From contig CM046348.1 in NCBI GenBank assembly GCA_025403435.1, forward strand, positions 17,143,179 through 17,207,178: DNA of 64,000 nt, given 5' to 3'. Position numbers and translations under genes: made by a program. Numbering within the stretch: the first letter of the stretch is position 1; each line of letters opens with the position of its first letter. Below the pieces are notes generated by a model that ran no database searches, was not told where the DNA came from, and saw only the letters and a list, made by a program, of their open reading frames with translations. Positions 12,401 through 22,732 of this stretch are shown here, one piece after another. Source of the DNA: Artocarpus heterophyllus (lineage: Eukaryota > Streptophyta > Magnoliopsida > Rosales > Moraceae).

Positions 12401-12526
12401 CATATTTTATTGTAATTTTCACAAAAATTACTATTTTTACAAAATTTTACATTTTTAAAAATAAATTCATTAATTAAACCCAATTAAATATTAAGTTTTA
12501 TTGATGACATTTCTTCGGTCATTACA
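9415..12526 (-). mobile_element. Solo Ty3/gypsy LTR
   Basis: On the plus strand it begins TGTCACAACCCGCC and ends CTTCGGTCATTACA, so on the minus strand it runs TGTAATGACC...GTGACA, typical of gypsy LTR ends. Length is 3112 bp. Direct 5-bp flanks are TTTTT on both sides (9410-9414 and 12527-12531), consistent with a target duplication though low in complexity. The phrase taatgagctaacgccca near 9760 is typical of gypsy LTRs. There is no gag-pol, primer site or second LTR, so recombination between two LTRs has probably removed the rest. Confidence 0.82.
10085..10400. repeat. Degenerate short tandem array (ACAC..GGTAC motif) within the solo LTR
   Basis: Variants of cacaggtac, cactggtacac and acacgtatat recur about every 25-45 bp. 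The array is too diverged for a single clean period. It lies in the central part of the LTR. Confidence 0.6.
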
Positions 12527-12596
12527 TTTTTAACCAAAGTTAGTTCAAACCATTAGTTCTAACGACACTTCCTAAACACCCTATAACACATAAGTA

Positions 12597-12654
12597 ACAA
12601 AGAGACCAAAACTGAAACAAAGTAATAGATTATGGACAAATTGAGACTTTTTAA
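12597..12654. repeat. Fragment of the foldback family seen at 5904 and 47130
   Basis: The stretch agagaccaaaactgaaacaa...agtaatagatta corresponds to the right arm at about 6553-6590. Only this arm fragment remains, and it abuts the MITE that starts at 12655. Confidence 0.6.
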
Positions 12655-13039
12655 GGTTTGTTTGGTGTGTGGGTTTGGAATGATATGGTTTAGAACTTTA
12701 TGGTTTGAACTGTGGGTTTTAAACTGTGTGGTTTATATGGTGGTTTTAAACTAGCGTTTAAAACGTAAAGGTTTAAAACGAGAATAAAACATCACGTCAA
12801 TTTTAAAACCAGAATTACTATTTGAAAAACTATAGTTTATGAAAGAAAAAGAAAAATAAGAATGGTTTTTACTATAGAAAACGGTTCAAACCATGTGAAT
12901 ATAAAGGGCCAAAATTTATATTTTAGGGGTTTTGACCGGTTTAAAACCACCTTTATGGCTTGAACTCACGTTATTATTACTCCACCAAATACTAGTTTGA
13001 ACTAGCTTAAATGGTTTTGAACCTACATACCAAACCTCC
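12655..13039. mobile_element. MITE-like element, family A, copy 1
   Basis: The ends are imperfect inverted repeats: gtttggtgtgtgggtt at the left and its complement aacctacataccaaac at the right. The body aligns with 48840-49241 over nearly its whole length (shared: gtggtttaaac-type tracts, aaacataaaggtttaaaac, aataaaacatcac, gtttatgaaagaaaaa). About 385 bp and non-coding. The superfamily cannot be set because no clear target duplication is visible. Confidence 0.78.
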
Positions 13040-13098
13040 TATTAAATAAAGTAGAACTAGAATTAAACTTCAGGGGCCATTTATAGGATCCCATATTA

Positions 13099-13648
13099 GG
13101 GTTGTTCATCAGTTAGTTTTGAGAAATGCAAACCGAACATCGACTGATGATAAAAGAGGTTCGGTCGGTTTTCGGCCGATTATGGTTGTTTTATGGTGGT
13201 TGGTTTGGTGGTTGATAATAGTAACTAGTCAGATTATACATAGTAATCAATTAGTAACCTACTCGATTCCAATAGTTTTTTTTTTCTTTTACTATAAATA
13301 TAATGTATTAGATGACTTAAAAAACCCAATATTTTGAAAACAACAATATTTAAGATAAACAATGAAAACCAAGCCAATTAGCAAAAAAATTCATTATTTA
13401 ACAATAAAAGTTTAAAGTTTTAAAGTTCAAACATGATATGGTGTTTTATATATGATACATTCTTGTAATTTATATTTATAACAGTTGGTTCGTTTTTGAA
13501 CCGATAGAAAAATCTCTTTCGATATCCGAACCGCTCACTTTGTGGGCAGCTGGTTTTCGGACCAAATCGGCCGGCTTTGTTATCAAAACCAATTGTTTTT
13601 AATTAGTTTGGCTCTCGATTTGAGGTTTTTGGTTTTGTTGAATAGCCC
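13099..13648. mobile_element. Short TIR element rich in TTCGGTT motifs
   Basis: The ends are GGGTTGTTCA and, inverted, GGGCTATTCA. The interior carries repeated ttcggtcggttttcgg-like tracts at both sides (13146-13176 and 13486-13570), partly inverted. Non-coding. The 8-bp flanks do not match. Confidence 0.55.
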
Positions 13649-13808
13649 GATCACACATCATTGCCTTTTGTTATTATTGATAACAAATATAACAAAATAC
13701 ATTTGTGTTTCCATATTAAATTAGTTGCGACAACTTAGTAATTTTACAACTCACTATAACTAGTAGTTAAAGTTTAGCGTTAAAATTAGACTCGTCTTTC
13801 ATATTTTA

Positions 13809-13997
13809 GGGTGTTTGGCAGGGTGTTTAGTAGGGTGATTAGAACCGTTGGTTATTATTATTTTTACTATAGCATATGAGAGTTTTACACTGTAGCGATT
13901 TTTTTTATTATTATTATTACTATTATTATTATAACGTGTGAAAATTTTATATTGTTCATAACCGAAAAAGTGGTTTAGACTAACCTGCCAAACACCC
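13809..13997. mobile_element. MITE, family B, copy 1
   Basis: Terminal inverted repeats are perfect over 14 bp: GGGTGTTTGGCAGG at the left and CCTGCCAAACACCC at the right. The interior has agaaccgttg, gagagttttacactgtagcg and a TTA/ATT microsatellite. A second, more diverged copy is at 49289-49438. The motifs resemble hAT-type plant MITEs, but I see no clean target duplication. Confidence 0.85.
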
Positions 13998-14318
13998 CTC
14001 AAAAAGTGTCCATTGCTTTAATTACGGACCGAACCGACCTACCAAACATCCCTCTGGTATCCATTGCTTCAATCCCCGCCCCAATTATTATATATAAACA
14101 AAAGCCTAATAGTTATAATTTCTTTAATATTATTGCTCAAAGAAAAAAGGAACGATATTCCCTCACATTATTAGGTCTTTATAATTTGTTTTATTTTTTG
14201 AAAAAGAAAAACATTTCTATCCGAATCGTTGCGTAATAAACGTTGCCCACGAAAGCTGAATGACGAAGGAATAAACAACGGAGAGGACGAGGGGCCCACT
14301 ACTACTGAAAGAAAACCA

Positions 14319-14345
14319 TCTCTCTCTCTCTCTCTCTCTCTCTCT
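14319..14345 (+). repeat. (TC)n microsatellite
   Basis: An uninterrupted TC dinucleotide run in the presumed 5' leader of the fimbrin gene. Confidence 0.95.
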
Positions 14346-14601
14346 TCCCTCTTCTTCTTTTCTTTGCCTCTCCCTGGCCCGCCAATTCGGGGTCTAGCTA
14401 TTGCCACCACGCTTTTCGTTCCCCTCATTTCTCCAAAACAAACTTCCCATCTCTTTCTTTCATTCTTTCTTCTTCTCTATCTCAAAAATAATGAAAAAGC
14501 TTTTAGAATTTCAGCTCTAACTTCTGATTCTAGAATAGGTATTTGAGGTACGACGGTCTGCCATCTCTATTGGGATTTATAGTTTTCCTTTGTATCTTGC
14601 T

Positions 14602-14602
<1 letters not shown>

Positions 14603-14639
<37 letters not shown>
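14603..14639 (+). repeat. Poly(T) run, 37 bases
   Basis: An uninterrupted T tract between the presumed leader exon and the fimbrin ATG. Length in such runs is error-prone. Confidence 0.9.
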
Positions 14640-14640
<1 letters not shown>

Positions 14641-14950
14641 TCTTTTGTTCTTTTGCACCGATGTGTTGTTTGATTTTGACTGTTGGCTGTTGGGTCAATC
14701 TGGAAAATGCGTGTTTTGGTTTTCGTTGCGTGTGTTCCCTTGTTTTTAGAATTGGGTTTTCGTCTGCTGTCTCATATAGGGATTGGATTTTGAGTTTAGG
14801 TTGAGTGGTTGACCGCTCATTCAATTTCATTCCAACCTGTGATATCAGATAAAGCTCTTGTGTCACATATACAATATTTGAATATACTTTTTATTTTCTG
14901 GTGTATCAGTGTGGACATTTTTTTTTTTTAAAGGCCGTAAGAAGGTGAAG

Positions 14951-17900
14951 ATGTCTGGTTTTGTGGGTGTTCTTGTTTCTGATCCATGGCTCCAAAGCCA
15001 ATTCACCCAAGTTGAGCTTCGCTCCCTCAAATCAAAAGTAAGCTTTTCTTTTCTTTTTTGTTTTTGGTTATGATATTTGGCATTTGCAGATATCCTCAAA
15101 TGATTACGCTATAAATGTTGTTTTAAGAAATTCTATTTGATCAAATTTCAATCTTGGTGACATGTAAAATTTGTTGCAATGATTATAAAAAGTAAGCCCT
15201 TTTTTTAAAATGAAATTTGGCACTTGCAGTTCTCTTCAGATTATAATGCTATAAATGCTGTTTGAAGAGATTAAATGTTTCATTGTGTTTTTTTTTTTTT
15301 AAATAGTTCCTCTCAGTAAGAACTCAATCTGGTCGCGTCACAATGGGAGATTTGCCACCTCTCTTTGTGAAATTGAAAGCCTTCAGTGAAATGTTCTCTG
15401 AGGATGAGATTAAGGCTACCTTGGAAGAATCGTGCAAGGACATGAGCGAAGAAATCGATTTTGAATCCTTCCTCAAAGTAAGTCTTTGAATGATGTTGTT
15501 GCTCAGGTGTTTTTAGTGTCTTATGTTTTTCTAAGATCGTGCTTATTAGTTGGTTGGGAAATTTACTATAAGATAAGAAGAAATCAGAGAGTGGTACATT
15601 GAGAAATAGAGGCCCACGCCTGATTTTGTTTTGTTTATATATGTTTCATTTTTCTCAATTGTTGGTGGAGGAAATTACGGGAATAATTAAGTCTTAGAAC
15701 ACCTAATTGGCAGGCACATTTGAATTTGCAAGTGCGGGTGTCAGCAAAATCAGGTGGTTCAAAAAGTTCATCTTCATTTCTCAAGGCAACCACGACAACT
15801 GTACACCATACGATTAATGAATCCGAGAAGGCTTCATATGTTTCCCATATTAATAGCTACCTGGCAGAAGATCCTTTCTTGAAGAAGTATCTTCCTTTAG
15901 ATCCGTCCACGAATGCGTTGTTTGATCTCGTGAAAGATGGGGTTCTTATGTGGTAGGTGTGCCTGAAACATTTGAATTTCCTTGATTTCTAGTGTTGATG
16001 ACATGTTGAAGGTTGCGAATTACTTTAGTTGCCTCACGCAGCTAATGATATACAACTTAGTTGATACTCGTAGTTGATTTATGCAGCAAACTTATTAATG
16101 TAGCTGTTCCTGGGACTATAGATGAGAGAGCAATTAACACTAAGGCGGTCCTCAATCCATGGGAGAGGAATGAGAATCACACCCTTTGCCTTAATTCTGC
16201 AAAGGCTATTGGCTGCACAGTGGTTAATATTGGCACTCAGGACTTGGTTGAGGGAAGGGTAAGTTACCTACCAGCTTCTAGTTGCGAATTTTGTTGGCTG
16301 TTTTTTCTTTCCTTTTGTGTTGATATTTGCTGACAGGAATTTCTAATTGGTGCTTCTCTGTCTATATTTTGCAGCCACATCTTTTACTTGGACTAATTTC
16401 TCAAATAATTAAGGTATCTAAAATGGAATTTCTTTTTTGCATCTGGAAGTTCTCTCTTAGACATACAAACTGTTTATTTAAAGTCGGGTTATGAGCGATT
16501 TATTATTAGTTATCTTACCTTTTTTATATGATGGAAATCAGATTCAACTATTGGCTGATCTCAATCTGAAGAAAACTCCACAACTTGTTGAACTGGTGGA
16601 TGACAGCAAGGTTATGAAATTTCAATTGTAAATCCTTATGGTTTGATACTTAGAACTTAATAAATGAACAATTATTTACTATAATGCCTTAAATTGGCAG
16701 GATGTGGAGGAACTCATGGGTTTACCTCCGGAGAAAGTGCTGCTGAAATGGATGAATTTCCATCTTAAAAAGGCAGGATATGAGAAACAGGTCACAAACT
16801 TCTCTTCTGATGTGAAGGTGAGGGGAAAAGCCAAGATGGGTTTTATTCTATTTTAAATTTACTGTAAAATATCTATAGGATTATCAGGCTTAGTATAGAA
16901 ATTTGTGAATAGTCAAGTACAAACATGGTTATAATTTTAATTCAGTGATAAACATGAATTTTGCATTTAGAAGTGCTTCTTTCATGTTTCTGAAATGTTC
17001 TGTCTCTCCATAATGGTATCATAACCTTACGTATAAAGGATGGTGAGGCCTATGCATATCTCCTTAATGCTCTTGCGCCGGAGCACTCGGGTCTGGCTGC
17101 CTTGGATAAAAAGGATCCAACAGAAAGAGCAAACATGGTTCTTGAGCATGCAGAAAAATTGGATTGCAAAAGATACCTGACTCCTAAGGACATTGTCGAG
17201 GGCTCACCAAATCTCAATCTTGCATTTGTAGCTCAAATATTCCAACACAGGTAAGAAATAACAGTCATTTGGTTTTCCATACTCTTGGAGAGTTGTTAAT
17301 TCATCTTCGGCCCTCCTGGATTGTATCATTCTATTTAAATGTTTTCCAATCTGCACTGACAGGAATTGAGAATATATTTTGTTTCCTTTTTTTTTTTTTT
17401 TGGCAGGAATGGCTTGACCGTCGACACTAAGAAAATGTCCTTTGCTGAGATGATGACCGACGATGCCCAAACTTCTCGGGAAGAGAGATGTTTTAGACTC
17501 TGGATTAATAGTCTTGGAACTGCTACCTATGTCAACAATGTTTTTGAGGATGTCAGAAATGGGTAAGGTTTTCGTTCTCTTCTCGCATATTCATCCGATA
17601 AATATCTAGAGCTTTGTTGAGACCTGGTTTATGTGTGTCCCTTCATTGCCTTGTGCATGTAGATGGGTCCTTCTAGAAGTTCTTGACAAAGTTTCACAAG
17701 GTTCAGTCAACTGGAAGCAGGCAACAAAGCCTCCCATAAAGATGCCTTTCAGAAAAGTCGAGAACTGCAACCAAGTTATAAAGATTGGAAAGGAATTAAA
17801 CTTCTCTCTTGTTAATGTAGCTGGCAATGATATTGTGCAAGGAAATAAAAAGCTTATATTGGGTACGCTTGGGAGTTAACCCAAATTACCCTTGCATGTC

Positions 17901-19828
17901 TTTCGGTCTATGATTAAATAATTTGAACTTATAATTTTTCAGTTACTACAATTACACATCGTGGATATAAATTTTTATAATCCACATTTTGGCTACCTAT
18001 GTTCAAATAATTAGTGGATTTTTTTCTGCTAAAAAAAAAAGGACAAAAGTGGACGACCGCGTTGGTTTTTTGGTGCTTTTTTTTACCTTCTAATTGATGA
18101 CATTGAAATTCAAGGGTGCACTGTTTCAGTGTGGGGGAATTAAAAGTTATTTCAACACACCAGTCTTTTTTTTTTTCGAGAAGATTTTCCTTAGGAAATG
18201 CCTTAGCTTCATGATGCTTTTGTTTTTTTTTTCTATTTGTATTCTAATTACTTAAACGTCTGCCTTTTTTATCCTCCCCAGCGTTTTTATGGCAGTTGAT
18301 GAGGTTTTCTATGCTCCAACTCTTGAGAAATTTGAGATCTCACTCCCAAGGTAAGAAGGGGAAAGAGATTACCGATGCCGACATTTTAAATTGGGCAAAC
18401 AACAAAGTGAAGAAGGCGGGTAGAGCATCTCAAATGGAGAGCTTCAAGGTAAAATGTGAAGAATAACCCTGCATTACAATCAGTTTCAAGCCACCATTTG
18501 GTTCTGTAACTCTTTTATAATTCGACCATATGTAGGATAAAAACCTTTCAAATGGCATCTTCTTTCTCGAGCTTCTTAGTGCTGTTGAGCCAAGGGTGGT
18601 CAACTGGAGTGTTGTCACCAAGGGGGAAACTGGTAAAGTTTCAATGACTTTCAGCTGATCTTTCTCATAAGACGGTTGACCATAAAATGCAGTATTCTAT
18701 TTAATGGATTGTAGAATAAATTATAAGAATGGAATGCATTAAACTATCACCTCTGTGACATCTGAAATGGATATTTGGTCGTGATAATATTGCATTTAAA
18801 TGTGTTGAACGTTTCTTCATTTTATTAATCTGCAGATGAAGACAAGAAATTGAATGCAACATATATAATCAGTGTTGCTCGGAAGCTTGGCTGCTCGATT
18901 TTCTTGTTACCTGAGGACATTATAGAGGTAATCTATATCTCAAGTCATGGATGTTAGAACTGTAGTAACAGTGACTCTTTCATGTGATTAAATAAAATAT
19001 TAGATATTACTTGTAATAGAAATCTGATCCTTTTAATGTCTATTTGTCTCTGATTATAAACAATTGTCTAAAACCCGGGTATGATTCAACGTCTACGTCA
19101 TATTTCTGACTTCAGCTCTAAAAAATTCTCTTTTGTTTTCGGCAATAAACCTTTCAATTGAACTGTTTAATAAAAAAAAAAAAAAAAAAAAACACACCAC
19201 CACACTAGTTTCTGTTGGCTGCAGCTCCCTTCCCAGGTTTATTCAGACATAAAGTAAAGCATCTCATTTATGAGACTCGTGTAAACTTGTGCTGCTCAGA
19301 ATATTCTTTTAATGCCTTGTCTTCATGAAGTGTTTTATCGAACAGCAAATAAAAGACTTGGGATGACGCTGACAGTGTTTCTAACTTTGTTGGCCATTAA
19401 ACTCGGCCAACCTTAATTTCAGCAAATTGTAATTTTCATTCTTTACTTGTTCATGGATGACTTGGTTTAACTTCCAAAATTTACTTTCATGTGCATCTTT
19501 GCCACAGGTGAACCAGAAGATGATTTTAATTTTGACGGCTAGCATAATGTACTGGAGCCTGCAGCAACAAGCACCTGAAACGGAGAACACTTCTGATAAC
19601 TCTCCGGCGGCTTCTGTTAGCAGTGCCAGTGAAAACGAAACATTTCTCTCAAATGACGTGTCTAATTTGTCCGTTGACAATGCTGCTGCTCCCAACACCG
19701 CCACATCCCCACAAGATGGAAATGAGCAGTCCTCTGGAAAAGCTGAAAATGCGGAACCCACTCAAAATGTTGATAATGAAGAAGACTCTACAAACGTTGA
19801 AGGAAAAGACTCTGAAGATAAAGAATGA
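14951..19828 (+). CDS. FIM5: Fimbrin (plastin), actin-bundling protein, 14 coding exons
   Basis: Fimbrins cross-link actin filaments into bundles in the cytoplasm. Coding exons: 14951-15037, 15307-15477, 15714-15952, 16087-16258, 16375-16413, 16542-16610, 16701-16817, 17039-17250, 17407-17562, 17663-17862, 18282-18448, 18536-18632, 18836-18927, 19508-19828. All junctions are GT-AG and phases close, giving 712 residues; plant fimbrins have about 650-715. The start [13 protein letters not shown] matches the family N-terminus. Residues 1-90 are the EF-hand-like head. Four calponin-homology domains follow at roughly 120-240, 265-370, 390-500 and 510-620, arranged as two actin-binding units (landmarks: [42 protein letters not shown]). 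The last 90 residues are an acidic, low-complexity tail, a variable part among plant fimbrins. It resembles Arabidopsis FIM5 most, by recall. One local oddity is an extra KKG in [11 protein letters not shown]. The gene looks intact. Confidence 0.96.
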
Positions 19829-20275
19829 CTGGAGACTACATCTTTATTTACTTTTTTTTTTTCTTTCTTTCTTTTTCTCGCAAAAGAACAGGAAACTAGA
19901 GGTGATTTTACTGCAGTTAGCAGATACCTCCCTTGCTCTCGGTGGAAGAGAGTGCTCATTTTTTATGCTTGTGAAGTGAACCACAGGAAAAGAAAAAGGA
20001 GTAGAAGATAAGGCCTCTTGTAAATTGTGATTAGATTTTTAGTTCCTAGGTATATTCATCGAAAGGAAATTACATTAAATTTTGCTGAATAATATGATGG
20101 GCAGCAGAAAACATTATTTGTTAGGTTGAAAAGACAATCAGTTGAGTTTTTAGCCGGTGGTTTCATCCAATTTCCAAGTATTCTTTTTAGATATAGTTCA
20201 TATTTGGTACTAGCGGTAAGGATATGTATGTCATTGCCACAGCACATCGGCTACAGCATGCTTGAAAGGAAAAAC
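19829..20275 (+). other. Fimbrin 3' flank
   Basis: Presumed 3' untranslated region and downstream DNA, with a T-rich tract right after the stop. No other gene is visible before the TIR element at 20276. Confidence 0.5.
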
Positions 20276-21173
20276 GTGTTGGATTCGTGCTAGCACGTTT
20301 AATACGTTTTAATATATTTAATTAAACATACAGTAAATGTGTCAATAGGACACATTTATAGTCAATTTATAGCACATTTAAACTTAAAATAAAAAATTTT
20401 CATAATTTTACATGTGCAAAGATTTGAACCGTGTCAAGACGATACGTTTAGAGCTCGTTTATAGCACATTTAAACTTAAAATAAAAAAAATTCATAATTT
20501 TTATAGCCTGTTTATAGCACATTTAAACTTAAAATAAAAAAAAATCATAATTTTACAAGTGCAAGGATTTGAACCATGCAGGTCGCATTCACGCCGCCAA
20601 CCCACCCCCTGTTGATGAATGTTTGATATCAAATATGGGCTTCTAATATATTTAATATGGTTTTGTACTTTTGAAATTGTCCGCCCAAGAGTCACACATC
20701 GAAAGAAAATGAGAGTCTTTCTCTCATTCTTCTCTATATAAACCTGTTTTCTTTCTCTCTTTCTTGTGTGCGTGGAGCTATCTATAGCTTCAATATATTT
20801 TTGTCCAATCTTGGTTTTTTAAAATTTAAAGATCAAAAAATATAGTTTAAATATTTAATAATAATTAAATATTGTTATATTTTAGACACTGTGAAGGCCT
20901 TATAGTTAAAATTATAAATAAAAAATTTATACAGTAAAAATTTTTTTTTTTTTTTAAATTGTTATTCAATTTTTTTTAAAAAATTATAAAAAAAAATTAT
21001 GGTAAGATTTTTTTAATCGTGTTGTGCCGTGTTATACTTGTTATAGATGGGCCGTGTTTGTGTTTGTATTTTAAGTACGTTTATTAATCATGTCGTGTTT
21101 GTGTTTAGTCTAATCGTGTTGTGATATAGACGTGTTGGCACGAACACGACACGTGAATACGAATTGCCAACAC
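20276..21173. mobile_element. TIR element with cgtgttgg / ccaacac ends
   Basis: The left end is gtgttggattcgtgctagca; the right end, reverse complemented, begins gtgttggcaattcgtattca, giving imperfect inverted repeats. The interior has a direct repeat unit (agcacatttaaacttaaaat, three copies near 20370, 20466 and 20515) and, toward the right, repeated cgtgtttgtgttt motifs. Non-coding, about 0.9 kb. I cannot name the superfamily. Confidence 0.6.
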
Positions 21174-21244
21174 TAATCTAGAAGCAGCATTCGACGTTTC
21201 CTTAGCATGTCAAATTACTAAAACGAGAAAATTATATGCATTAA

Positions 21245-21740
21245 TAGCTAGTTTGGCACATTGGATAAGATAACATTGGATATGATAGCCTTAGAGGATT
21301 GTATTAAAAATGATAAGATAAAATTTTAGCTAATTTAATCCCATGTTTAGGGTTGTGTTATTAGGATCGAGGCTTTTTTGTAAAAATTTTTAAAAAATTT
21401 AAGTTGTAATTTTTAAAATTAGAGTAGCAAAAATATAATTATCAAAATTATTTTCTTTACGTAAAAATTACACTTTGACCCTTTATTTTTTGAAAAATTA
21501 TAATTTGGCCCCAAATTTTATAAATTTTTGCAAATAGGTCTTTGAATATTTTCACAATGTATAAAGGTTATGCTTAATCCCATGCTTTAGCAAGGGATTG
21601 CATAATCCCCTTCCAAGAGGATTCAAGCATGGATTGGATAAGAGCTTATTCAATCCAATCCTTTAAATTTTTCACCAAACAAAGTATTAAGATTTAATTA
21701 AATCCAATCCTCCTTAATTTTGTGCACCAAACATGCCCTA
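21245..21740. mobile_element. MITE-like element
   Basis: The left end tagtttggcacattggataag is mirrored at the right by ccaatcctcc...gcaccaaacatgcccta, an imperfect inverted repeat with a tttgg.gca core. Several gattggat / atccaatc segments are inverted across the element. A low-complexity middle (21365-21550) may be a separate insertion. Confidence 0.5.
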
Positions 21741-22109
21741 AGACTATTAGAGTAGCTTTACATATCATAAAATACCTGCTTACAATTTATATGTTTCAAA
21801 CCATCAGTGTACCTGTATAAACCAAGGAGTCACAAAATGCATAATAATAAAATTTTGTAGATAAACATTATTAATTGGAAATGTTATTAACATTTTTACT
21901 TTGGGATAATGATGTGAAATCTTGTTCAATCGTTCAAAAGAGAATATGGTTAATCATAAGCAGAGGGCAAATAAGATTAAACAAGAAACATGTTGTTACC
22001 CTAATACGAGAAGTTCCGGTTCAGGAAAAATTTAAAAAGGTAGTTCTTGTGCAAGATTTAGTTCGATTTCATATTCTATAAAAAAAAAAGACTATACTTA
22101 CATGAACTC

Positions 22110-22450
22110 AAATCATTTTTTCAAATGCTTCCATGCTCAAATCACGGTCCTCAATACATGAAAGGGTATCGATAGGTAAATCTTCTTTTCCTTCATGAAA
22201 ATCCTTCATCTATGATAACCTTGAACTGATCCCCTCTTTTCCTTCATGATAATCCTTCATTCGTGATAACCTTTGCGTTAAAGTACTCTAACCTTGATGC
22301 TAAAACAACTTGATTGTATCGGAAAATTCTCTTATCGATTTTGATGCAAACATCAACTAGATCATCTTCAACATCATTGCTGTTTAATTTCTTTTCCAAG
22401 GCTGAATTGGCAATTGTGAAGGCAGTCTTCTTCTGGACGGGACAAACCCT
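22110..22450 (-). pseudogene. BTB/POZ-domain gene fragment
   Basis: On the minus strand, codons from about 22430 give DDLVDVCIKIDKRIF and NQVVLASRLEYFNAK, and further on, in another frame, [20 protein letters not shown]. These match the central fold of plant BTB/POZ domains, where a DLS-EAFEKM-type strand-helix follows the VVLASR-EYF helix. The two parts are separated by a stop, a frame change and a 51-bp tandem duplication (units starting at 22190 and 22241). No exon structure or start codon is visible, so this is a decayed fragment and not a working adaptor for Cullin-3 ligases. Confidence is moderate because the match is short. Confidence 0.55.
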
Positions 22451-22732
22451 ATAAAATGTTTCTTAGAGCTATATATCTATGCCTCCTAACGCTTTGTACT
22501 CAACAAATTATTATTAATTAATTCTTTCTCAATAACCCTTTGTGAAGATTCACATTTACCTACTTTGCACATTCTTAATCTTCCATATCATCTACTAAAA
22601 TATGCAGTTTGTCAGAGTTAAAAAAGATGAGTAAGGCTGTAAAGGGCAGGATATGACTATTAAGCCCTCGAGAATCTTACTTCTTTACGGATTTTCCAAG
22701 CAGACTCAAAATTTCTTTTAAAGGATGATGAT

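Larger units (their letters stand above)
13998..14950 (+). promoter_or_regulatory. Fimbrin promoter and 5' leader region
   Basis: This is the region immediately upstream of the fimbrin start codon. It holds a (TC)n tract at 14319-14345, common in plant 5' leaders, then a likely leader exon ending near 14548 (tttgag/gtacga) and a probable leader intron containing a run of 37 T (14603-14639) and ending near the aag at about 14932. The leader intron is inferred from splice-like sites and not proven. No clear TATA box was assigned. Confidence 0.45.

Noticed and set aside
14229..14546. Open frames in the fimbrin leader, including a serine/leucine repeat
   Set aside because: They come from the (TC)n tract and have no homology; the region is leader sequence.
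18282..18448. An additional intron in fimbrin starting at the aaggtaag near 18351
   Set aside because: The exon reads through in frame with conserved residues on both sides and there is no matching acceptor that keeps the frame.
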